Shown: positions 43,144 to 55,700 of the stretch, piece by piece
Layout: each line of letters opens with the position of its first letter
How positions within the stretch are numbered: the stretch's first letter is position 1
NCBI RefSeq assembly: GCF_032362555.1
Contig: NC_083505.1
Coordinates: 2,037,501 to 2,101,500, forward strand
DNA length: 64,000 bases
Source of the DNA: Amyelois transitella
Lineage: Eukaryota > Arthropoda > Insecta > Lepidoptera > Pyralidae
Direction of reading: 5' to 3'
The notes under the pieces: model-generated
Told to the model about the DNA's origin: nothing
Database searches by the model: none
The model's input: the letters and a program-made list of their open reading frames with translations, nothing else
Position numbers and translations under genes: made by a program

Positions 43144-46100
43144 ATGCCCTCAGCTATGTTGTCGGCAGTGCTTGAAGAGGAGCCCGACCTGTATGAGGCA
43201 TTCCCTCCACATGTTGACCCATCCGGAATCACTATTCTGACTGACAGTCCCCCAGGTGAGTTTAAAGCATACTTTAATTCATGTTTAGTGAGAGTAAATC
43301 TTTATAGAATTTAGTCACTTTATTGCATTCAAAATATTAAACTGATTGATAGAGTTCTTATGACATTATTAGGGAATGATGTTTTGTTTCTAAATATTTC
43401 TGTAGTCTGCTAACAAGTACTTAATTCACTTACACTTAATGGGCAGCGGTCTGCATACTCTATAGATCTTACCTCTTATAAGCTTGTTAAGTTTTACCAT
43501 ATGTAGTTAATTTACAAAACTACCTAACAAGAAGATATTAAAGCAAAGACACTCATATACATGGGTTAATTTCTTCAATATATTTGTACATTAATCACCA
43601 TCATCAGATCTTCATCATCATTACAGTAACATGATGAGGAGCAACATTTTCTGTAAGAAAATATCTGTTCAGAGTTACATACTCTTGTCACCCTGGCAAA
43701 ACAGTTTTAAAGTCATATAATTATCATTAGTATGCTAGTATATTGTAGTTATTAATGGAAGACTTCTAATCACTGAGTTAATAAACTAAGCAGAAAATGT
43801 GACCTAATTAATTTGTAAACAATGGAAATATTTAGATAAAAATTATCAGAAGATGATCTTCTTAGATAAACAGTGTACTCAGTCTACTACAGATTTCTGT
43901 TATCAGTTCCATACTTAAGATAACTTTACATTACCACTCATATTTTTATTTGACTGTTTGTGCATGTGTGATAATTTGCTATCAACTTGCCAAGTCTATA
44001 TATACATAAAATCATGATTTTCTCTTGGAGGGGTAGGCGGAGACCACATCTTTCCATTTGCCACAATTTCTGCATAATTCTTTCGCTTCATCCACATTCA
44101 TAACTCTTCATGCAAACTTGTCAGTTTCTTTCTTTTCTAAGAAAAGTAAGATTATTGCCTCTTTAACTAAGCCAATCTTTTCTGGAAACTTCTGACTATT
44201 GTATTTATTACTTTCAGTCGAAGCACAGAATTAACCCTATAAGCATTTATATATTGAAAATAATTTTATAATTTTGGAAGCAATGTATTTTGCCAGAAGC
44301 CAATTTTGATACAATCACTGTGTGTGCAACAAAATGAACTCTACCTTTAGTAGATTGTAGTTGATTGTTATAAAATTTGGTTACCAAAAAAATCTCTGAA
44401 TATAAGCTGTGTCAAATCCAATTAACTCAGAATCTGAACAAATGAACCCAATTAGCCTCCTTGAGTCCTTGCCATTTTTGTGTTTCTTGTTGAATACTTC
44501 TTTTATGGATAAATTTGAGATTCACTCTTGTTGGGAATTTCCAGAAAAAAATAACCTGGATTATTTATTTCCATTATACTTAACTTAATTTATTCTGAAA
44601 GTTTTGTCTGTCTTTATGCCAAATATCAAAATCGGTACACTAATTTTTTCGTTACAATTTATGATTACTTTATTTTTATTTATTTAATTTATCTTTATTT
44701 AGGCAACAAACAGTCGTTTACAAATAGAAATTTACATAAACTATGAGTACAATTTAAAGACCTATAGTGCCCTAAAGTGATGTACTTAATAAAAAGGGTT
44801 AATTACATGGCAGGAATTTGTAAACAAAATCAACTAAGAATAGCTTACAGTGTTAGGTTAATTAAGTTTGTTATATAAGTATAAGTGTTTTATAAAATTA
44901 TATTACTATCAGTTGAACTAGATTGAAAACTGAGTTTTAATCATTTTAGAGTAGTGTTTAGTAGATCTATATTTCCAAATTCTTTATTATATAATATGGT
45001 GGTGGAACGATGTATAAATGTGTTACGAGTATAGTTTTTGTGTAAATGTGGAGGAGAGAAAAGTGGAATTTTACGTGAGCCGTACAGGATTACAAACAAA
45101 AACAAAAAAATACAATTTTTTTCTCTTTATAATATTTTTACCTTATTCTTAATGAAAATGAACATATCCTATTTTATGGATAAGTATGGATCTAATTACT
45201 CAGTCTTAGACTATGTTCTGTTCATTGTTGAACCATGGTCACCTCCCCAAGGTAGAATCAATAAACTCCAGGGTTTCTCCTTTAATGGCCTTTAGATATA
45301 TTCACAAATACAGAGAGATTCATTCATTCTGTTTTACGCATCCCCAATCCACGGCTACGAATACGGCGTTCCTATTAGGAACTATACTTGGAACTAGGAA
45401 CTGTAGCTTGATCAAATCGGGCGATAGTTCAGGTCAAGGGCAGTTATCCTTAACCGGTGAGCTTTCGTGAAGAGAGTTGAATCCGTGAATATGGTTGAAG
45501 CGACAGAAGTTTGCAGGGATCGTGTAAAGTCGAAAGTTGTAGCTACAGCCTACCCCTCCGGGAAAGAGGCGTGATTGTATCATGTTTTTCTGCTTTTTTT
45601 TTTTGCAAGACATGTCGTCATTCCAACCCATCGTAGGTCCGCGTACATATGGTGAAAGTTAAATTCGCTCGTCTGTGAATCGTACAGTTTCTCTGAATCG
45701 GCGTAATATTGTTGGTGTTAGTGAAACACCGAGTCGTGTTGTCGGTCCGTGTCTAAACATGTGAGAACAATAGAACTGCCCTGTGTCACTTTCTGAAATT
45801 CCTGTGTTCAGTAATTATTTTTTTTACTTGTTTCGGTAAAGCGGTCATTAGTTCGGCCTTTATTTAGGTGATTGCAAAACTTTATGTCATATTGAGTTAT
45901 AGATTTTGATTTTGATCAGACTAGAGGACGCCCGCGGCTTCGCCCACGTTAAAAGAAGTCCGTTAATTCCCGTGGGAATTTCGGGAAGATTTCTCTTAGT
46001 GCTCATCTACAGCCAGACCTTCCTACCACCTACCCAGAGAACCTTAATTTTATGCCAAACTTGAGCTTTCTACTACCAATAGTTTCAGCTGTACTTTGTC

Positions 46101-49100
46101 TGTCATATATCTGACGTATATTAGAAGATATTAACTTACATACATGCAATGACATAGTATGGTGACATCTATATCCCTTGCGGGGTAGACAGAACTTTTA
46201 GTCTTGTAAAGGCAGAAAAGCCATGTTCGCCGCATGGTTATTGATATTAACATACTAGGGAACACTCCAAGTTACGAAGAAATTGGTTTAGAAGTTTTTG
46301 AAGGGTTTCTAAACATATCATTTCATAATGCACAAAGCAGAGAAGTTCCTAACTTTGTTATCGGCCTATTTTATAGAACCTTTTTTTGACTTTAACCAAC
46401 CTTGTTATAATGTTCAATCGTTTTTTTTAAATAATACGAAAATGGAATTAAAGACTTACTTGAAGGAACACCATGAAAGCACTCCAAATGTTAGAGAAAA
46501 AACCGTGTGGTATGCCGGGAGGGCACTATGAGAATAGGACCACTCCATCTCTTCCCTTCAATGGGATTGGCTTGACAACTTTTAGGCGATTGGCTTGCAA
46601 CCTGTCACAATATGAATCTCAATTCCATCATTAAGCCATACAGCTGAACGGGGCCTTCCAGCCTTTTCGAGATTGTGGGTTTTGTCTACCCCGTAATGCA
46701 TAAAGACGTGACTATGTATGTACAAGGGAAATGATGAAACTCCAATGTACGGATCCCTCATCCGCGCATTAAACTCTCACCTTGTTGAGTTTTTTTTTTA
46801 TATCCTCGACCTTTCCAACGCTACCGGTAACAACGATAGCTTCCTTTAAACATGTATGTATGTATGTATCTATTCAGAAACATGTAGTCTTGTCTACGTG
46901 ATGTTTTTCGAACGGTTCATTTAATTTTAGATGGTTTGAAATTTTCACAAATTATACATTTTGTTATCTTGCGCGGTGCGAGAGGCATATAGATTTTAAT
47001 TCTGACGGGGACATACATAAAAAAAAATTGTGGTTTTAATGGTCCAAGTGCATATAACGAAGATTCACGATGGAGAAGAATGTAAGTCGAATTTCAATTT
47101 TTACCTTTTATTTTCCCAGCGTGGAGAAGTAATTTAAGTACTTTCGAGTAATATATTACGTACATTTCTATGACAACTCAAAATAGTTTACATACATTTC
47201 CATGACAACTGAAAAGAGTATTGCTCTTTGTTATCAGAGCTCTTCTCGTCTCGGTACGCGTTATCAGCTTAAGAAATCTGTGCGCTGATAACGTGACCCC
47301 TTTAACTCGAGTTGCGCCTGATAAAATTGTATTAAACCTTCATTAAAGTGCAAAAGTGATAACTGCGATGCAAGTATGATTAGGCGTGAAATCAATGCGT
47401 TGATTTCTTACATATCACGTCTATATCCCTAACTGGGTAGACATAGTCAGCAGTCTCAAAAAGTCTACGGCCACGATGAGCTGTATGCCTTAATGATAGA
47501 ATTGGGAATTGAGTACATAAATATATTTTTTTAAAATATACTTAAAAGCTTTGTTAAAAGAAAAGCTCTCTTAAAAGAAAGGTGTCATGTTTTCCGTGTT
47601 TCTCTCTCTCATCGTTGCTTGCTCCCAGTTGCACCCTCTGCCTCTGTGCTTTCCGGCCTAAGATTATGTTTTAGGTACATGTATCTCTGCGTATGTCTTT
47701 GCCAATTCAGAGAAGCAGGCCAAGCCAAAATACTAATGGTATTGGCAACTGTCAAAGTGGCGCTAGTATACCTTGTATACCCTTAACAAAGCGGATTTTA
47801 TATGGTAGCGGTTCTTTAATTTATAGCGAAATAACAAGTTGTGCAAGTCTCCATTGTAGTAAAGTGGAATACCACCGCTTACCGAAACACATACAAATTA
47901 GCAGACTATTGCTTAAGGCAATATATCGTCCAAAATCACTACAAATGCTAACTTTGACATCTCTTAAACTAAGAAGAAACTGTAAAAACTGTTGTTTTTG
48001 ACAATGAATGCGTTCGCGTAAATCTAGGCGTAAATTTCGTCCATTATGTTAATTTTGGTGATTTTATTTCCACTACAAAACCTCCAAAACTATAACTAGA
48101 CACGCACGATTGTGCCAAACATGATAACACATCTAATTTGGTGTCATTTTTCCTTGTTTTGTTAAAAAAGCAAACGTGTTTTGGAGCTCTTAAAAACGAC
48201 AGATTGATTGATAGTACTCGTAGTGTAGTGGTGTGTTTTTGACATAAGTTTTAACTGTTTTTAAACTTTCGCGTTATATTATACCATTGATAAATACTAC
48301 ATGTATTAAACGCGTACGAAACGTACCTTTTAATTATATCTCGGACGTTCGAATCATGTTACAATGTTCCGTGGTCACGGAGAGACATTACGTCCGCGTT
48401 TAATACCTTGTAGTATTTGCAAATAGTACTATAAGGGTTTTACCTAATTGAAAGTACGAATACAAATTTTCTCATGGAGTGGATACTTACTTCACCTATT
48501 TGTGAAAAAGGCGTGGAAATCTCTTCAGTAATAACGCAGATTTCCTCACGATATCTTCCTTCATTGAGGATCTCAGGTAAATGTTACATTCAATCTTTTG
48601 TTTCCAATTAGGTGTTGAGATTGGCACAATGAATGAAAATAAGGAAAACTACACGCGAATCTTAGTCATTTTTGTTTTTTTTTTTACAAACCGGTCACAT
48701 GGTCGGCTGTTATTGGTAGATTACCATGTGCGACCAGTGGTGGGGGGAACACGCCACCTGTACGGTGAAGCGAAAGGTGTGCGCGCGCGGCGCCTCGCCG
48801 GTTGTACTCGTACGAGTCTGATTGACCCAGATTGAATTGAAGCAAACAAGACAACTATCTTTGCAGTTATTTCTTAGAGTTAATAACTCGTAGGAATTTA
48901 CTACTTAAAAAGGCTTTTTTCTCGTGAAAAATGCGCTATGATTTCGCACCTTTTTTAAAGAGTCTACTAAGAACCCTAGAAAGCTTCTACGTTATTCTTT
49001 CTAAGAAGTTTGGCGGCCATTAATGCCACTTGTTGATATATTCGTTTTATTGCGTATAGTCATTGCGTTTATAATTAAAAACAATAAAAGGTAATCGCCA

Positions 49101-52100
49101 GAGAGAAAAATTAAAATGAAAGTCATAAAAGCGCAGTTAACTGCAGATTGTCATAGATTAAAAGAAATTTATCAAATCAACAGACTAATGGTGATCATTA
49201 TCGTAAGCATGGAACAATGGAAATTGCAATAACCTTTTAGTTATAGAAAAATCCTTGTATGTAACATAATCAAGGTCAATTTCCCATCCCATGTGATCAA
49301 CGGTTTGAAAATACAAAGGGTCAACCACTGAAACATACAAAAATATGTAACCTTTCTATGTCGCCCACGGTACAGTGAGATAAATTGATCCCACGATGTT
49401 TTCTTTCACCGTTAGTAAATCAGATAGCAAAGAGTTTCCTGTCACTCTATAAAGTTTTTTTTTAGGTAACCAACTAGATACGTATTATAGGGATAAACAA
49501 AAACTGCCAGTCAAACTTTGACTTAGTACAGTAAATATTGTTTCTGATATTTATTAAAATTAGGTACGTCCTGGCGAAAGGTCAGGTCGAGAGTACCCGA
49601 TATCACCGAGCTTGCATGAGAAGAGTTATGAATATGAATGTAGCGAAGAAGCGAAAGAAGTATGCAGGAATCGTGGCAAGTGGAAAGGTTATAGTCTCAG
49701 CCAACCCTTCTGGGAAAGAGGCGTGATTATATAAGTAAGTATGTATGTATTAAATTGTTCACATTGCACAACACGTGGCCTTTGAAAAGCATAGGTTACG
49801 ATGTGGAAACACATAAAATTGGCTTTCCAGGCGTCTGCATAGGATCTCTGTGACAGAAACAGCGTTTACAATATACACTGAGATAATAAAGCCCGGAGCA
49901 GCCAATTGACTCTTATTGTTTATGGGCTGTTCAAATTGAGACGACATTTGAAGCACGTAGACGTTATTATATGTAACTAGTTGGAGCCCGCGACTTCGTC
50001 CGCCTTAAATCTCTAATCTAATAACTTATTATTTTATTCCAATGTGTCAGCTATATTATTGCAAAATTTCATCCGTTCAGTACATTTGGTGTGACAGATT
50101 AACAAACACACACACATTTACACACCCTTACAAACTTTCGCTTTTATAATATTAGTAGAATTAGCCCTTACTTTCCTTGGAACTCCTGCAAGAAAAATAC
50201 ATAAAGGAAAGCTTTTGGCAGATGACTGTTTATTTACCGATGATTCAGTAGAAATAGTCATCAGATTCTTTGAAGCAATAAGGGAAAATCTCAAGGACAA
50301 ATTATTTCTTAAAATCATGAACTGTATATTTGGATTATTATCAATGAAGTGTCGTCATGTTCATCTGTCCGCCCGTATGTCACTTGCCAAAAGGATGAAA
50401 TAAAGAAGGTAGACGTAATCAGTGATCCATGCTACAAAATTGAATAGTAACTATGATAATTGAAATATGAAATGACTTAGGATAGCATTCCATAGATATT
50501 TTCATTCCATACGTCCTAACTAAGTCAAAAAACGAATTTGTTTTTTGAGAACAAGTCTTGTGCTTTATTGTTAAATAGGTCTTGTTATTTATATGGTGAA
50601 ACCTATTGAAAAAAAAAAAAACAAAAACATTGATCGAATAATAAATACATATCAGTTATAGTAACAATGCTCTAAAATTATGCAATACAATGCAACTAGC
50701 AACATTATAGTATTTTATCACAATGTTACTTAGTTTTTTACTGTTCTGTTGACCGTACGTGACCTACCGCAATCCGAAGGTTGTGTGGTTCGAGTCATCG
50801 TCCAGCTCTGATAGCCAATACTTCCATATCCATTATAAATGCGTAATTGTTGTTTTTTTTTTAATCGATGTGGACAATAAAGGAACAAGCCGGTTTGGTT
50901 ATCCGACCGTGTTAATATTGTAAAGAGAAAACTGTTTGTATTTTTTTTTGTAATCAGTTATATATTGATACATCATACACATAAAATCACGTCTATATCC
51001 CTTGCGGGGAAGACAGAGTCAACAGACTTTAAAATACTGATAGGTCACGTTCAGCTGTTTGGCTTAATGATAGAATTGAGATTCAAATAAGTAGTGATAG
51101 GTTGCTAGCCTGTCGCTTGAAAGAAGAATCTCAAGGTCATAAGTCTATCCCTTAGTCGCCTTTTACGACATACACCGTATACTCGTGTAAAATTCTTCTA
51201 ATACTGACTGACAGACAAAGGATAGTCCAAGCCGTTCAGTCTAAAAACTTGAAATTTGACATGTAGGATCCTTATATGATCTGTCTGCAGAACTAAGATA
51301 CAATTTCGCGTAATATCCCCGGGAGCATAAGTTAATTGGTTTTTCGTTTATTCGGAGCCGTGCAGGTCTTAGGCTTAGCCCAACAGTAACATCAAGTTGG
51401 CTAAGTACTTTTATTTCAAAAATTACCGATGGACTCAAAATAAAGCGCAAAACGTTTAATTTCATAATAGCCGCCTATTCCCGATTTAATTTGTATCAAC
51501 ACAACAGTTTACTTTTGTAACTTTTAACATAGGTACATCAGAAAAACTTAACAATTTGTCTACGTCAATCACCAACAAAAGGAACCTTGAATTTTAATTT
51601 AAAAACCTCGTCACGTGAACACCTGCATTTTTAAAATTGCTGTATGGGTTTCCCCGAGGTCCTTCCTATTCTTAATAAAATAGGGACCATAAAAAAAAGG
51701 GACAGTCCTTGTGGTGCAACCCGGAAACATTCTGATGCAACAGCGAGGGGTGTTATGATACACGTCACAACATGTTTGTGTCATTGTAGCTCCTAGAAGG
51801 GAACATGCTGGGCGTCACGTCTTTAAAGAATAAATCTATACTAATATTATAAATCTGAAGAGTTTGTTTGTTTATTTAAACGCGCTAATCTCAGGAACTA
51901 CTGGTTCGAATTGAAAAATTCTTATTGTGTTGAATAGACTATTAATCGAGGAAGGCTTCAGGCTATAAAAATATAACATCAAGCTGCAATGTTGGAACAA
52001 AAATTAGGGGCAAAGAAATAATGGAAAATGTGGATAAAAAAACGGGGACAATTATTCATCCTTGACTGGCTTCAATGATGCCCAAAATAACTATTCCACG

Positions 52101-55100
52101 CGGACGAAGTCGCGGGCACAGCTAGTAAACCGTAAATGTGATGATAGTCTAATTGAATTTGTTTTTGACATTTGGTGTCGTCTACTAAATATTACTACAA
52201 GGTAATGTCCCGCGTGTTTATGGTACCAGGGACCACTTGCCGCCTATTAAAATAATTTAATAGTAATCTGGCACCCAAAAATAATTCATTTTTACGAATC
52301 GGCCGTAACGTCGGCGCATACTAGAGTTCGTTCGCGTCTTCCATTATTAATTTGATTAGGTTATACCCTAAAATCTGTAATCAATTACATTTTTTAAACA
52401 AAACGTTTTTCAGTTCATTACTACTTAGTCCAGTAATTCAGGAAAAGAATCATTCCTAAGAAAACCAGTGGATTTTTAACTTCCTACAATATTTGTCAAG
52501 TCACGATGAGATATCAACCTTGGTCAAGTCTCGCACAATGTTATGATTCACAGCAAAATAAGCGAACGAACTTAACTGGTTGCTTAAATTGACTAATTTA
52601 AGCAACCAGTTAAGTTCGTTTTTTGTTTTGTTCATTGTTATGAAACTTGTACGCAATACTTGCACTTTGTTACATATTATTATGATGTAATTACTTAGCA
52701 CTCTGATGAACTTAACGTCCTGGGGTTGCGTCGGTATGAATTACCTGGTCTGGACCTAACTTGCATCAGTCGCTTCGATACCGACGCGATATTGGTGTAG
52801 TCTTGATTCAACTAGGGCTTTCAACCTTCACTCAAATTCAAATTCAAAATCTTATATCATATATTATCACTATTTATCTATATACTATCATAATTGCATA
52901 TCATAAAGTACATCAGTTGAATTACAGTTACTGCTTATAACTAGGTACAATATGAACCCTGTTGGGCATCGCAATTATATAATAATATGGAAAGGCGGGC
53001 AGGTTTATTCCCATCTGAACGACCTTCCCTCCCATCTGACCCATCTCTCCTTGCGTGTCGATTTAATTTCACTTTTATTAACGGGGTATTAAATTTTATC
53101 GGACCAATAGTGAGCCAATTAAACGTCTTTATCAGAGTCTCAATTGCTCAAATCCATTCACAAAGAGATGGGGTTGGTCTGCCTTCAAACTTCTCGATAA
53201 ATCTGTTAAAGCTCAGATAGGAAGCTTCAAAGCTCGTACAATTTGTTTTAGACAAATCTGCTGATCTATAAACTGACAGTTTAGATATAACTATATCAGA
53301 CTTTGCCTTGGCACGGTCTCATTATTCATCATTTTGTAGATCATCTCGATTCATAACTTGATTGATGGTAGCCTCAGTAGAGATGTACAGACAAATGTAC
53401 ATTTTAATATTTAAGCCTCATTACAAAGGGTCTTATAATTTACTTGTGGTTGCCCGCGATTTCGTCCGCCTTTAATCCATAAATTTAAACTTATAATGGT
53501 ATTCTAATGTCTTAGCTAGATTAGTACAAAATTTCTTAAAATTTCGTTTGAGTAAAATAGTAACAAACTCTAGACACGCTCATTCTTGCAAAGACTTTCG
53601 CATTTATAAGTAGGAAGTAGGATTATAGATTAAGTTTTAGTCCCAGGTTTTTCTCTCGAGGGAATGGCTATCTGCCTACATGCCAAGAACTATTTTTAAT
53701 TATTGTAATCATTATTGGACGTTCTGAATATTCTCACGCGTCGTGATTCATTTCTAATATTTGTACTTTCAAACATATGTGCGATCACGCCACGGACCCG
53801 TTGTTATCTTATCACAACAGATGTTTACCTTTCCTCAATGATACAGAAGCACATACACTATACTAGGTTTTAAAAATAGCAATACTTAATACTATGCTTT
53901 GCTATGACCGCTGGGTCTCGATACTTGAAATTTGGCGTGTAGGCTCTCTAATTGGGTCTTGAGGCGCACTAGCGAGGATTTCCAAAAAATCCCGCGTGAA
54001 CGGGAATGGTTATTTTTGATTTACAGCCGATCTCTAGGTTTTTCAAAATAAATGGAATCATCAAAGTCGGTTCATAATTGGCCGAGCCACGAATCAAATA
54101 AACAGTCTAATTAGCAGTCGGAAACCCAGGTGTATGAGATCTAATCAGATGCAGACGATCTAAAATTTATAAAATAAATGCTCAAATTACCGTTCGCCAG
54201 CCGCTTCGAGCAACAACTGAGTAGATAACCTCTTATCACAGCCTGTTGTTTACTTAACACTTGTGTGATAGTGCTCGGTCTTTTAGGCCCTACACGAGTC
54301 TCGAGAAATGCCGACTGAGAAAGGAGGGTTATGTTTCTAAAAGTCGCGTCATACAGCTTCGCGATTAGGCTGTTGATATGAAAGCGTAGTGTCTGTTAAC
54401 GACACCGTGTTAGTGAGATTATGCAGTGTAATTTGGGCAGATTTTTTTGCTTTATCTGTAGTACTTTAGGTAGTAATTAATTTATGGTTTTGTATTGTCT
54501 TCTAGTTTCTTGTGTGTTTATGGATAGTTTTCTTTAATAGAGGCCTTTATTACTAGGACCACTCTATCTTACCCTGAGTCTTGTGAGAGGCGATGAAAGA
54601 AACAGTTTTAAAATATCTCTTCACAGCTAGATTCCGGTGCTGGTTCTTGATATTTGACAGGTAGCCGACCTTATAACTGGTCATTTATTTCATACGCTGT
54701 CAATTTTAAGGCGGATCTCAGCTTCGCGGCATTAAAGCTAAAAACGCAACCGGGAACACAAATATGACACAAGATATTATATAGATTGAATTCATATGGT
54801 CAGCTCATGCATATCCTTGAATATTTTTCATGTTCATAGTTATTGCTTGTACTTAATTTAAACATCGCACAAGCTGTAAATGTAATTGGCATTTTTGGCA
54901 TGCACGAAAATCGTACTTACGCGCGACCTAGTGCGATTACGTATGCACTACGAAAATTTCGTTTACTTGGCAGACCGCCAGCCCCTTGCGTTTTCTCTTT
55001 GCTTTTATACTATTTTAGAATCTTGCATGTTGTTATGGCATGACTACAGTACTTTGTTTATTCGTACCTATGGTTTTCTACCCAAATGTTGGCGATAAAA

Positions 55101-55700
55101 CCGCACAGCGTACTCAGTAAACAATTACTCACGTCACGAATCCATTACGTAAATCGGAGATTATTATTAGATTAGTGTTAAGGAATATTATGTAATAACT
55201 TTGTAACCAATTAAGTTAAAGAAATTAATGAGAGTTGGGTCTTGGCGACCGATCGCGGCGTTACACGGTCAAACAAACAATCGAAGTGTGACAGTGTTGG
55301 GGCACGCTATCGCGTTATCCGGAGGCTGGCGAGCTTGGCAGTGCCGCCGGCGCGCGCGCACCGAAAGCATGTGCTGCGCGCCAACTAAGCGATGTACATA
55401 GAACCCGCCGCGTTTCGCGCCGCCAGCGCAGAGTCGCTCGCCGCCCCCGACTCTCCGACTCTTTGGACGCAGTGCTTACCCTCACCGTTATTCGCAGGCA
55501 AAAAAGCGCCCCTCAAAACCTTCGACGAGGTCCAGTCTATCATCCAGCAGGGCCGCAAGCGCGAACTCAAGATCCTCATCAGAGAAAACTCCTGGCCGAT
55601 CAACAGCCCCGTTCGAGCCTCGCTCTGGCCCGCGCTCTGCAAGCAACACCAACATGGAAAATCTATGCTCGACGGATTCTACTGGGACATGGTTACACAG
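43144..55700 (+). CDS. sky: Skywalker/TBC1D24-like TBC-domain GTPase-activating protein, first two coding exons
   Basis: Exon 43144-43255 encodes MPSAMLSAVLEEEPDLYEAF and onward to a GTGAGT donor in phase 1. Exon 55498-55700 follows TTATTCGCAG, completes a glycine codon, and reads KKAPLKTFDEVQSIIQQG, then RENSWPINSPVRASLWPALC and MLDGFYWDMVTQ, ending at GTCAGT in phase 0. These are the start of a TBC domain. I recall the same text from insect Skywalker proteins, which are Rab35 GAPs acting on synaptic vesicle and endosomal sorting. The remaining TBC part and the C-terminal TLDc domain must lie beyond the window, since no further exon is seen. The intron is 12.2 kb and holds only repeats. The start ATG has a CCGGG context. 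Confidence 0.8.
43998..44130 (-). mobile_element. RTE-like LINE 3' end
   Basis: Minus orientation, with CTACCCCTCCAAGAGAAAAT and GAATGTGGATGAAGCGAAAG blocks. Confidence 0.65.
45466..45582 (+). mobile_element. RTE-like LINE 3' end
   Basis: GTGAAGAGAGTTGAATCCGT then CCTACCCCTCCGGGAAAGAG and GCGTGATTGTATCATG. Confidence 0.7.
45921..46090 (-). mobile_element. Helitron-like element
   Basis: On the minus strand it ends in a CGTGGGCGAAGCCGCGGGCG hairpin block and CTAG. The other end is decayed. Confidence 0.55.
46140..46235 (-). mobile_element. SINE (TATG tail), truncated
   Basis: TGACATCTATATCCCTTGCG then GGGTAGACAGAAC; the head is missing. Confidence 0.6.
46500..46722 (+). mobile_element. SINE (TATG tail), diverged copy
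   Basis: CCGTGTGGTATGCCGG head through CTACCCCGTAATGCATAAAG to a GTATGTA tail. Confidence 0.65.
47408..47512 (-). mobile_element. SINE (TATG tail), truncated
   Basis: TATCACGTCTATATCCCTAA and GGTAGACATAGTCAGCAGTC, ending in the AATGATAGAATTG block. Confidence 0.6.
49560..49752 (+). mobile_element. RTE-like LINE, 5'-truncated 3' end
   Basis: TACGTCCTGGCGAAAGGTCA, GAGCTTGCATGAGAAGAGTT and GGGAAAGAGGCGTGATTATA followed by a TATG tail. Confidence 0.7.
49978..50158 (-). mobile_element. Helitron-like element
   Basis: Minus strand: starts TCTACTAATATTATAAAAGC, carries the GTGTGTGTGTTTG block and ends with GGCGGACGAAGTCGCGGGCT and CTAG. Confidence 0.65.
50975..51172 (-). mobile_element. SINE (TATG tail), truncated head
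   Basis: AATCACGTCTATATCCCTTG through CCCTTAGTCGCCTTTTACGA. The last 80 bases of the head are missing. Confidence 0.7.
51835..52125 (+). mobile_element. Helitron-like element, intact ends (291 bp)
   Basis: Starts TCTATACTAATATTATAAAT, ends GCACAGCTAG, and sits between A (51834) and T (52126), the classic Helitron target. A short hairpin (CGC-G-GAC loop GAA GTC-GCG) lies about 10 bases before the CTAG end. No coding capacity, so non-autonomous. Confidence 0.75.
52565..52620. other. Perfect 26-bp inverted repeat with 4-base loop
   Basis: Arms 52565-52590 and 52595-52620 are exact reverse complements around GACT. Flanking A/T runs extend the pairing imperfectly. No transposon terminus is evident. 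Confidence 0.9.
53446..53630 (-). mobile_element. Helitron-like element, decayed
   Basis: Minus strand: CGAAAGTCTTTGCAAGAATG block and the end GGCGGACGAAATCGCGGGCA. The CTAG terminus is lost. Confidence 0.5.
55300..55497 (+). promoter_or_regulatory. GC- and CpG-rich segment abutting the second skywalker-like exon
   Basis: Unusually rich in GCGCG and CGCC for this window. An ATG at 55392 is open and in frame with the exon starting at 55498, so it could be an alternative promoter and first exon. Confidence 0.4.

Larger units (their letters stand above)
43256..55497. other. 12.2-kb first coding intron of the skywalker-like gene
   Basis: Contains LINE and SINE fragments, four Helitron-like copies and a perfect hairpin at 52565-52620. 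44692-44900 has an 'ATCTTTATTTAGGCAACAAA' retroposon-like end. No further coding exon was found. Confidence 0.5.

Noticed and set aside
48581..48835. Plus-strand 84-codon frame in the skywalker-like intron
   Set aside because: No flanking splice signals in phase with the neighbours, low-complexity phenylalanine run, and no recognised motif.
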